Below the pieces are notes generated by a model, which did no database searches, was not told the DNA's origin, and was given only the letters and a program-made list of their open reading frames with translations. Positions 54,701-64,000 of a stretch of DNA of 64,000 nt are shown here, piece by piece. Made by a program: the position numbers and the translations under genes. Within the stretch, counting starts at the first letter, position 1, and the number at the start of each line of letters is the position of its first letter. The stretch is from Zantedeschia hybrid cultivar (Eukaryota > Streptophyta > Magnoliopsida > Alismatales > Araceae), in assembly GCA_030544215.1 (NCBI GenBank), contig JARZZO010000003.1, forward strand, positions 50,388,045 through 50,452,044, in the 5' to 3' direction.

Positions 54701-56462
54701 AAAGTTGTAATTATAATAAAGAGCTTTCTTATAGATTTTGGATCATAATCTATATCTTTGAACACCTCTCATTATGCTATCACTGATATATCTAACATAT
54801 TAGACTAGCCATTAAGAGAATCTCAAAATCTATGATGTTCTCTTATATGTGTTATCAATGGTTCCAAACGTCCAAAGATTATCTAATAACATTGTGTTAA
54901 TTTGTGGGTCCAGAATATTTTTCTAGTTTTATCAGCTCCCACTGTCTTCTCCGGGGATATATTCCTCTTTATAGAAGATAATTTTTAGGACGATAATTAT
55001 TCCACTATCGCCTGGCCAATAAATGTAATTTCTAAACTCTTTGGACATCTCTCAAATTTACACTACTTCGTGTCCTTTTAGATCCAACTTCTTTGGATCA
55101 TGTCTTTTCTAAAAGACTATGACATAACTAGACTTTAATATGCTTAAAATCAAGTTTGTTTATAATTCACATCTCATATGAATTATCTGGTTTTGATATC
55201 TTATATATGGACACACCGACTTATTTGGAACCATATATAAGGTATAGGCATTTAATGTTCATACTCATATATACAAGGATATAAGAATTAGGTAAATCTT
55301 ATTATATATAACACTATATCCAATATAGTGAAATTCCTCATTATATAGTATTGCTAGGATATACAATGAGGATTAATCGAGAGAGAATATTATTATTCTT
55401 TTAATGATTTGCGTGAATCTCGTACTCAAGTGTTAATTTCCTTGATTAAATAAAAAAATCTTAATACTCTTTCGAGTTAGTCACTTTATCTTGAACTTCT
55501 ATACCTTAATCTCTCAGATGCATTCGCCTTATACTTCAGCAAATACATACAGCCGAATATTTCCAAGAGTTAATCATTAAGGTAAGCCAATAGAAGTGAT
55601 TATCTCTTTGAACTTAAGAAAATATTGGGCTATTTACATCAGCATGTATAAGCACCAATAATTTCTTATTGCACAACCTAGTGTACAATGCCATAAATAA
55701 TCATAATTCACTAAGTTCATTTATATAGGAGACTTGTGAATATTCATCACATGATACGTCACATCAAGAATCTATAGTGCATTGACTAGTTTTAAAACTC
55801 TTTCATTTTATTTCTAAAATCATATGGAACAACGCTTGTTCCTTCTCAGTCAATGTTATTCACTTTTACAATTCTTGATCATTAATGAAACTAAATAACA
55901 TCTATTCAGTTTCATATTGTCCTCTTAAGATATATAAAGAATTACTATCTCACAGTAACCTATGTATCTCATGAACTATTGTTGAGTCTAACTCAATTAT
56001 TTCATACTCTCGATTGCTTTTTACTTGTTTAAGTCTGCATACTATTGCAAATCTAAGAATCATTTCCAATATCTCATATTGGAGGCGCTAATTATCTAAT
56101 AGACGTGCAAAAGTCAATAATAAGAATATCCGAAACTTCTTACAAGTTTCATATTCTTTTGCCGTTACCAATATCCTTATTGGTTGCAGTAGGAGAACTG
56201 CTTCTTTTCTCTTTCAGCTGACTTGCCTTTATCTTTTTCAATTGTTGGTTTGATCGTTTAAGATCTTACCTTTTGCCTTTCTCAAAAGCATACCATGAAT
56301 ACCTCTTCTTATTGGTTTCATCCAAGTAAGAGATTTCATGATATCTGACTAGGATAGTGGTTATCATATGGCCTTGAAGACATTCTTCATAGTCCTTATA
56401 TCAATCTGAATTTGAGAAGCATTGACATCCAGTATGTCAAGTCTCATATTAATTGACGACAT
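51737..56462 (-). pseudogene. heavily decayed copia E gag-pol (interrupted by a solo LTR)
   Basis: Nucleotide similarity to the copia gag-pol runs in order from the polypurine tract (51737) to the gag ATG (56462, MSSINMRLDIL). A recognisable RT piece is at 54079-54261 (HGLCVYKEDSGSTVAL), matching EPCVYKKTSGSAVTF of the copy at 15083-18502. The CTCCCACTTGGACTCAAGCC tract and the TCAAGTACTTAGTGATG tract near 52310 match RNase H sequence. Stops and indels are throughout. Removing the solo LTR at 52517-54070 restores collinearity. Confidence 0.75.
52517..54070 (-). repeat. solo copia LTR in element E
   Basis: It runs from TGTTGGGTTCGCGG to AAGACTAACA, 1,554 bp, with GTTAT immediately on each side (52512-52516 and 54071-54075), a perfect 5-bp target duplication. 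It is a clear homologue of 13517-15068. Confidence 0.92.
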
Positions 56463-58240
56463 TTTAATTAAGAGAGGAAATAAAATGATTTAGGCATATG
56501 ATTTTTATAATTCAATTATGGTCTTTTATCTTGAATTATTTCCCACTATTTTTCGATGGACTGTATAATCTTCAAGCACACAAAACGGGAGACTCCAATG
56601 GTCCCCTAGTAGGGATCATAATCTCAATGACTTGTAGACAGCCTTATAGATAACACAACAAACTGCAATACAATTAAAGAGCATCTATCTCATAGGACTT
56701 GCAACTCCTTTCAATATCTGATCATATATTTGGTCCCCAGAGATTTAATGGCCTTGTAGATAGTACAACAAATCATTAATTCTAGTCTAAGCATTACCAT
56801 CGCTACAAGACGAGCATAGATTTGCATGCAACCCTTGTGGATAGCACAACAAGCCTACATGGTTCCTCTATTAAGATCAATAGGCATCTTATGTCATAGC
56901 TAAAGTCTCTCCTTACAGTTAGACAAGCCTTGTGGTAGCGCAACAAACCTGCCTAAGGTAATTTGAGTCATATGGCTATAACGATGGAGGACCACACAGT
57001 AAGTTATCAACTACTTACGTTACGGCTCAGACTATAACGAGGGTTTTAGATAATTTTTATCTTGGTCTCTTCCTAGATGATAGTTTATAAATATATCGCA
57101 TATATATATTTAACTATACCAAGATAATAGTAATTGATTTAAAATAAAAAACTAATAGCATGCATCAACCATACATGTTCATTATGTGGTCATAGACAAC
57201 ACAGTGATTAACTGGAGCCATACAATTAATCACCACAACTATATAACAATTATATAATTAACACATGCAAACACATAGGCAGTGGTGATCTCATCTCCTG
57301 TCCCCTTCCTGGTTGCACTTGGGATCATCCTCGCCTCTCCTTGACTGACACGATCAATTACAGCTAATGTAGAATTTGAAGTAATTTCAAATACAAATTA
57401 ATTGTAAGAGAAAATCTTATGGTCGAGTATAATAATAGAGGGAGATAGAATTACATCGGAATGAGAGAGAGAGATAGGGAGGCACACATGCCTCATTAAT
57501 TAACATTTAATTATCCACATCACATTCCATAACAATCCACGTAATCACATACCATTCACTTGATATGAAATTAATTAAGTGCATGTCTATGACCACCACA
57601 AATTTAACCATCCACACATGATAAAACACATCACATGAAGGTTAAAATTTTGAAAAATAATAGTTTTGATTTTCTTAAAATCTGGGTACTAATCAAAATT
57701 GGTTAATTTGGATTTTCGAAAATCTTATTTTCTAATCATGCATTTAAATCTAATTTAAAGCATTAAAACACATTATCATGTACATACAAAGCTAAAATTA
57801 AAATTTTAAAATATTCCATACATTAATTAGAACAATTTTAAAATAAATTAATCTAACACTTAGATTAATTTTAAATCACATCAACAACAATTATCAATGT
57901 GAAACAATCATACATTTAAATAGAATTAAAAATTCCTTCATAACTCTTATAAAATAATTTATAATTCCAGTTTTAATTACTTAACAACTCTTTGTTAAGA
58001 ACCCCTTTATTAAATAATATTTCTTAATAACAATTATTAAGAAACATTTATTTAGAATATCTCTAAATCAATTAATTTAACACTTAGATTAATTGAAAAT
58101 TGTCTTAACAACTCTTGTTCAGTAATCCCCAAATTTAAATTTATCTCTTAACAACCTATTGTTAAGTAAAGTCACCAAGATATAAATAATCGCTTAAAAA
58201 CTCTTGTTAAGTGATTCTCAATAACAATTAATGCCATTAC
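56463..58240 (-). other. copia E leader, decayed
   Basis: It aligns with the first part of the leader at 18503-21225. Four stem-loop cores survive in changed form at 56642-56662, 56752-56772, 56833-56853 and 56928-56947. AT-rich sequence follows with traces of the AATTTAA/TTAAATT palindromes. The end near the primer site is missing, cut by the LTR fragment that starts at 58241. No coding region. Confidence 0.7.
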
Positions 58241-58445
58241 TGTTGGGTTTTCTCGGGTTTCTCCGGATCGCTTACGCAGCGGAAAATAAAATAAAACAGC
58301 GATCCGTTTTCCCGTTTCGAAAAACTAAAATCGATTATCAGATAATCGAAGTTCTCACCGTGTGCGGATTCGACTCCGCAACCAATCGGTTCCGTCGGTG
58401 CGACACCGCAAGCCGCGCAAGCGCCCGGCCTCTAGCGAAGTCCAC
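58241..58445 (-). repeat. copia LTR fragment in the opposite orientation to element C
   Basis: It starts TGTTGGGTTTTCTCGGG and matches the first 205 bp (plus-strand sense) of the copia LTR up to CTCTAGCGAAGTCCAC. The element downstream (C) is on the plus strand, so a proper 5' LTR should read TGTTAGTTTTAG here. It is an inverted or chimeric junction. The left flank is ATTAC; the right end of the whole insertion is off-window. Confidence 0.8.
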
Positions 58446-60732
58446 TAGATTACACCCGATTTTTGGGCTTGGAATACACCCCATTCGGAGGCCGCCGGCA
58501 GCCCTTGTCGGCGTCGGGCACTTCGCCAGCGCCGGGGGTATCGCAGGCCGGGGCCGGCCGGCGGCGGCCTGCAACGAGCCCAGCCTCCGCCTACAACCTA
58601 CTGTAGTTTAGGGTTGCAGGTGGGGAAGAAAGGAAAGGGAGCCGGCCGGTCTCGAGCCGGTCCGACCGGGCCGGTCCGCCCGGTCCTCCCTGGCTCGAAC
58701 CGGCAGGGTCCAATTCCCCTATATATTTCCCATTTAAACCCCCTAAAACCCCAAATGAGCCCATTTAAAATTCAAATAAAATTTGAATTAAATTTTAAAA
58801 TTCAAAATTGTTTTGAAATTTAAATTTATTATTCAATTTTTATTTATTGGGCTTATTAATGATTTTTTAATCAATTTTGATTAACATTTAGTTGTTAATT
58901 TGATTAATGTTAATTGTTAGTTTAATGGTTAAACTAATAATTAATCTTAATTTAACTAATTTAATGGTTAAATTAGTAATTAATAATTATTAGTCTAATA
59001 GTTAGATTACTAATTATTATTTCAACTAATTGTTAATTAATATGTAAGTTAATTGTTAATTTAAGAGTTAAATTAATAATTAACTTAGATAACTAATTTA
59101 AGTGTTAAATTAGTAGTCTTTAATGATTAATTGTTAGTTATTAATTTAAGGGTTAAATTAATGATTAACATTGATCTTCTAATATAATTGCTAGATTATA
59201 GTTATTAATTAATTAGTGTTAATTAATAATTTAAGTGTTAAATTATTAATTAACATTAATTAACTAATCTAAGAGTTAGATTAGTAGTTAATTAATAATA
59301 CGAGTTAATTAATAATTTAAGTGTTAAATTGTTAATTAACTTTGATGGATTAATTTAAGAGTTAGATTAGTCTTTAATAGTCTAATTGTTAGATTATTAA
59401 TGGGGTTTAATCTAAGTGTTAGATTATTATAAGTGTTCTAATTTGCATGGAATAATCTGGAATTTATTAATTTGGAGTGTGTGCGCATGTGATGTGTGTT
59501 TAATGCTTTTAAATTTTGATTTAATTGCATGTTAAGTTAATAAAATGAGTTTTCGAAATTAAAATACCAATTTTGATTGAATCCTATCTTTTTGAAAGCC
59601 AAAATTATATATTTTGAAAACTCTTTTATTTTAGCCATGTGATGCGCTGAATCATGTGTGGATGTTTAAAACACACTGTGGTCATAGATATGCAGTTATT
59701 TAATTGTTCATGTGATGAATGATGTGTTTGTGTGGATCGTAGATGAATGATGGATGTTTATTAATTGTTAATAAATAGAGATATGCGTATCTCTCCAATT
59801 TACCTGTAAATTTTAGAATTTATTGTAATATGATCGAGGCAACCGAAGAAGGAGCCAGGACGATCCACAGCTGCAACTAGGAAGGTGAAAAGATGAAGAT
59901 CCTTTGCCTATGTGTTTGCAGGTTCATCTGATGTAAATGTTATGTTAGATTGTGTGTGCGTTTGACTGTTGGCTCCAGTCAAACTCACTGTGCTATCCAT
60001 GACCACACTAGACATGTATGTGATGCATTGTTTTTCTTTTAATTATGAATCAAAGCAGGTATAGTATTTAGTAAATATATACGATATATTTATATACTAT
60101 CACCTAGGAGAGACCAAGATAAAAGTTATCTAAATACCCTCAGATAAACTCTAAGCCGTAACGCGAGTAGTTGAGAACTTACCGCGTGGTCCACCATCGT
60201 TATAGTCATAGGATTCAAATCACTTTAGGCAGGTTTGTTGTACTATCCACAAGGCCTGTTTAATTGGGAGGAGAAACTGTGGATATGACATTAGATGCCT
60301 ATATGATCGGGGTAGAGGAACCATGTAGCTTTGTTGTGCTATCCACAAGGGTTGCATGCAAATCTATGCTCGTCGCGTAACGATGCTTAGCTTAGACCAG
60401 AATTAATGGTTTGTTGTGCTATCCACAAGGCCATTAAATCTCTGGGGACCAAAGCCATGATCAGATATTGCAAGGAGTTGCAAGTCCCATGAGTTGGGTG
60501 CTCTTTGATTGTATTACAGTTTATTGTGCTATCCACAAGGCTGTAGTGCAAGTCATTGAGATTCTGATCCCCACTAGGAGACTGTCGGCGTCTCCCGTTC
60601 TGTATAACTGGGGTTTATACAGTCCGTCGAAAATTAGTGGGAGTTAAACTTGAACAAAAGACGATGTCTTGTTTTAAATTTTAATAATTGAACATCTGCT
60701 AAATAGATTTTACTTATCTCCTGTAGGGAATT
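58446..60732 (+). other. copia C leader
   Basis: The leader is in sense orientation. A GC-rich part is at about 58490-58700 with CCGGT-type inverted repeats. About a dozen AATYTAA..TTARATT palindromes lie at 58900-59420. An inverted repeat GTTTGACTG/CAGTCAAAC is near 59958. Stem-loop cores are at 60234-60254, 60330-60350, 60410-60430 and 60520-60540, each with its own complementary stem. The primer site and the end next to the LTR are missing. Nothing is coding. Confidence 0.75.
60226..60549 (+). other. repeated stem-loops with fixed core and covarying stems (element C)
   Basis: Stems are TTTAGGCAGG/CCTGTTTAA, CATGTAGC/GGTTGCATG, ATTAATGG/CCATTAAA and ATTACAG/CTGTAGT around nearly invariant cores (TTGTTGTGCTATCCACAAGG, with one A for G in the first and TTATTG in the last). 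The first stem is paired through G-U where the copy at 10801-13516 has mismatches. Confidence 0.85.
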
Positions 60733-63700
60733 ATGTTGTCGAATAACCCACTCCGCGGCATACTTGATGCCCTTTTGACTTACCTGATCTATTCGGATTG
60801 GTTCAGAAACCTGAAGAATGTCTTCAGATCTGAGCACATTGACTTTGTCCCTGGAGCTGATCCTCCTGCTGAATCGGCATTGGATGCCCCTGAAACAGAG
60901 ATGACAGCTAACGATAAAGGATCGAAGGACAAAGGTAAAAGAGTAGTGAAGGGTGAGTGCTTCTACTATAAGCAGTATGGTCACTGGAAGAGGAACTGCA
61001 AGGAGTTCCTTAACGATAAAGCTCATAGAAAGGTGAAGCTGTCTGAAGCTTCAGATATCTATATGATAGATATCAACTTGTCAGTTAGAGATTCCACATC
61101 TTGGGTATTAGATACCGGATGTGCTTCTCATATCTGCCATGGTGTGCAGATGCTGACAAGTAAGCGCAAGCTGAGACAAGGTGAGGTGGAATTGAGGCTA
61201 GAAAACGGCGCAAAAGTTGCGGCGATTGCTGTTGGGACAGCAAACCTCAGGCTTCCATCAGGAGACGCCTTACTATTAGAAGATTGTTATTATGTTCCTA
61301 GCATAATAAAGAAAATCATATCAATATCTTGTTTGGATAAGATAAGATATAGGTTGACTATTGAAAATAGAAGTTGTTCTATTTATTATGGTAATAAATC
61401 AATAGCTTCGGCATCTTTAGTCAACGGTCTATATCTCTTAGATGTTTTTTATTACAATCTTCAAATTGATAATGCTCTTAAGAAGAGCAAGAATTGTGTG
61501 AACCAGGCCTACATGTGGCATTGTAGACTTGGGCACATTGGCGAAAGCAGGTTGCAAAAGTTGCACAAGCATGGTTGCTTAACTACATTTGATTACGAAT
61601 CGTTTGCAACATGTGAATCCTACCTTATGGGAAAGATGGCAAAATCTCCATTTACTGGACATGGAGAACGTGCCAAGGACATTCTGGAACTAATACATTC
61701 GGATGTATGTGGTCCTATGTCCACCCAAGCCAAAGGTGGCTACTCATACTTCATCACGTTCACCGATGACTTCTCAAGATTCGGCTATGTGTACTTAATG
61801 AAGTATAAGTCGGAAGCATTTGAGAAGTTCAAGGAGTTCAAGAATGAGGTAGATAAGCAGTTAGGAAAGAGTATTAAAGCTCTTCGATCAGATCGAGGAG
61901 GAGAATATTTGAGTACTAATTTCACACAATTCTTAAAGGATAATGGAATCCTTTATCAGCTGACCCATCCATATACACCACAGATGAATGGTGTATCGGA
62001 AAAGAGGAATCGCACCCTGTTGGACATGGTGCGATCCATGATGAGCTTTTCGGGATTACCAGTGTCCCTATGGGGGTATGCTCTAGAGTCAGCAGCATAC
62101 CTACTGAACAGAGTACCTAGCAAGTCTGTGGCCTCTACTCCACATGAGATATGGAAAGGCAGGAAACCAGAATTTAAACATGTTAAAGTCTGGGGTTGTC
62201 CTGCTCATGTAAAGAGGCATGATCCAGACAAGCTGGAATCACGAACTGATAAATGCAGGTTTGTAAGATATCCAAAGGAAACCTTTGGATATTATTTTTT
62301 CCATCCTGGTGAACAAAAAGTGTTTGTCGCCAAGAAAGCTGTCTTCCTGGAAGAGGAATACCTTATCCAGGAGAACAGTAGGAGTAAAAGAGTACTGGAA
62401 GAGGTTCCAGATCCCCAAACAGCTGCATTATCATCAGATGAGATATAAGTTCTCGAATTTGTTCAGGTACACACACATGAGCCTCGTAGATGTGGTAGAT
62501 TACCTAGACTACTTGAACGATATGTAGGACATATCGCTGAAGGTGAGTCTAAGGTAGAATATAATGAGGATGATGATCCTAAAACCTACCAGGAGGCCAT
62601 AGAAGGCCCAGAAGCCGGGAAATGGCGAGAAGCCATGAATTCAGAAATCCAGTCCATGTACACCAACCAAGTTTGGAACTTGGAGGACTTGCCCGAGGGT
62701 ATTGTACCCATCGGTTGCAAATGGATCTCTAAGAGAAAGATCGATGCTGATGGACGGATCGACACTTATAAGACAAGGTTGGTGGCAAAGGGATATCGTC
62801 AAAGACAAGCAATTGACTATGACGAGACTTTCTCACCAGTTGCCATGATAAAGTTGATCAGAGTTCTGCTCGCCATTGCTGCACATTTTGATTATGAAAT
62901 ATGGCAGATGGATGTGAAGACTGCCTTCCTCATTTGTAATCTTGAGGAAGAGGTGTATCTGATACAACCAGAATGATGTAGCTATGATGTCATCAGTAAA
63001 GATCTGGCTGTCGAAAAACTTCTCCATGAAGGATTTGAGAGAAGCATCCTACGTGTTGGGAATACGGATCTATAGAGATAGATCGAAGAGGATGTTTGGA
63101 ATGACCCAATCCTTGTACATAGATACTATAGTCAAAAGGTTTGGTATGAAAAATTCCAAGAGATGTCTCATATCGATGAGACATGGAATTAGTCTCTCAA
63201 AGGAGCAGTCTCCTAAGACTCCTAATGAGAGGGCATTCATGGATAGAATACCCTATGCCTCTGCCATAGGATCTATCATGTATGCCATGTTATGTACACG
63301 GCTTGATGTTGCATTTGCTCTAAGTGTTACGAGCAGATTTCAGGTTGATCCAGGCGAAGAGTACTGGAAGACAGTGAAATGTATCCTTAAGTACTTGAGA
63401 AGAACTAAGGATATGTTTCTTGTCTATGGAGGAGGTGACTTGAAACTGCGAGGCTTTACTGACTCGAGTTTCCAGTCAGATCCAGATGATAGCAAGTCAA
63501 CATTTGGATTCGTGTTTACTTTGAATGGAGGCGCAGTGTGCTGGAAGAGTTCCAAACAAGTAACCACTGCAGATTCGACGACTGAAGCTGAGTACATCGC
63601 TGCAGCTGAAGCTGCCAAGGAAGCAGTGTGGTTGAAGAAATTCATCATCGACCTCGGCGTAGTTCCCAGCATCTCTGAGCTTGTTTCACTGTTGTGCGAC

Positions 63701-63931
63701 AACAATGGAGCGATTGCGCAAGCGAAAGAGTCGCGGTCTCATCAGAAATCGAAGCATATTCTGAGGCGCTTTTACCTTATCAGAGAGATCATATCCAGAG
63801 GAGATGTAGTAGTGGGAAGAGTTCCATCAGTCGACAATGTAGCAGATCCACTGACAAAGCCGTTGGCTCAAATTGTGTTTGAGCGTCACCGAGAGTCTAT
63901 AGGCTTATTGTATAAAGGTGATTGGCTTTAG
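60733..63931 (+). pseudogene. copia C gag-pol, lacking the RT catalytic core
   Basis: Same order as 15083-18502: shortened gag with the CFYYKQYGHWKRNC knuckle, protease (WVLDTGCASHIC), integrase (HSDVCGPM, RSDRGGEY, SEKRNRT), RT start (GCKWISKRK ... WQMDVKTAFL), RNase H (TDSSFQSD, TEAEY, CDNNGA). A TAA at 62446 breaks the frame (TCA in the other copy). At about 62972 some 221 nt are deleted, removing the RT segment with YVDD and shifting the frame; the RNase H part resumes at 62984 in another frame and ends at 63931. The pre-integrase CX2C has Tyr for the second Cys. Confidence 0.92.
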
Positions 63932-63945
63932 TCCAAGTGGGAGAT
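63932..63945 (+). other. copia C polypurine tract
   Basis: TCCAAGTGGGAGAT lies directly before the LTR start TGTTAG, right after the RNase H stop codon. Confidence 0.88.
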
Positions 63946-64000
63946 TGTTAGTTTTAGATGGCCTACAAGCCAATCTAACTATATAAATCTCGTTCATTTA
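63946..64000 (+). repeat. start of the copia C 3' LTR
   Basis: It begins TGTTAGTTTTAGATGGCC and matches the reverse complement of the terminal part of 13517-15068. It runs off the window. Confidence 0.9.

Overview
This window is plant nuclear DNA from a flowering plant with a large, repeat-rich genome. It is almost entirely LTR retrotransposons nested in one another. I found no ordinary single-copy host gene, rRNA, tRNA or CRISPR array. Plant origin is shown by Ty3/gypsy elements of Tat/Ogre type (an extra RNase H between reverse transcriptase and integrase), Ty1/copia elements with an initiator-Met tRNA primer site, an RTE-type LINE fragment, and genes with the plant-specific plant mobile domain (PMD).

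Layout. 1-8240: the 3' half of gypsy element A. Behind its (off-window) pol it carries an antisense two-gene cassette, an intact seven-exon PMD/coiled-coil gene and a DUF7745-like gene, followed by the 3' LTR. 8313-10800: broken RNase H-integrase and 3' region of a second gypsy element, B. 10801-22776: two copia copies in head-to-tail tandem sharing an LTR, left copy truncated. 22777-29778: the antisense cassette of element B, decayed and interrupted by a solo copia LTR. 29779-33090: LTR fragments, a solo LTR inside an older LTR of its own family, a gypsy-protein fragment and a LINE fragment. 33091-47432: a complete 14.3-kb gypsy element with 1,333-bp LTRs and a perfect 5-bp target duplication but a broken polyprotein. 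47433-58240: an old copia element E, split by that gypsy element, by a 2.75-kb solo LTR and by another solo copia LTR. 58241-64000: a rearranged copia element C that runs off the right edge.

How the parts relate. The gypsy family exists with the antisense cassette (A, B) and without it (33091-47432). A conserved stem-loop marks the place where the forms diverge. Cassette copies A and B share gene order and exon structure. Both keep clusters of short inverted repeats at the same four places: PMD intron 1, the PMD promoter/5'UTR, the region upstream of the DUF7745-like gene, and the LTR. In B and the cassette-free element the repeat has 12-nt arms and a 10-nt spacer built on GGCGTC/GACGC; in A it is built on GGAAGGC or GGACGGC with 8-10 nt spacers. 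The GGCGTC form also fills an unrelated solo LTR. The copia family has its own structured 2.7-kb leader, with stem-loops whose core is fixed while the stems covary, and arrays of short covarying palindromes. It also shares a gag gene that has lost most of its capsid region.

Limits: all comparisons were by eye; percent identities, RNA folding energies and database matches were not computed.
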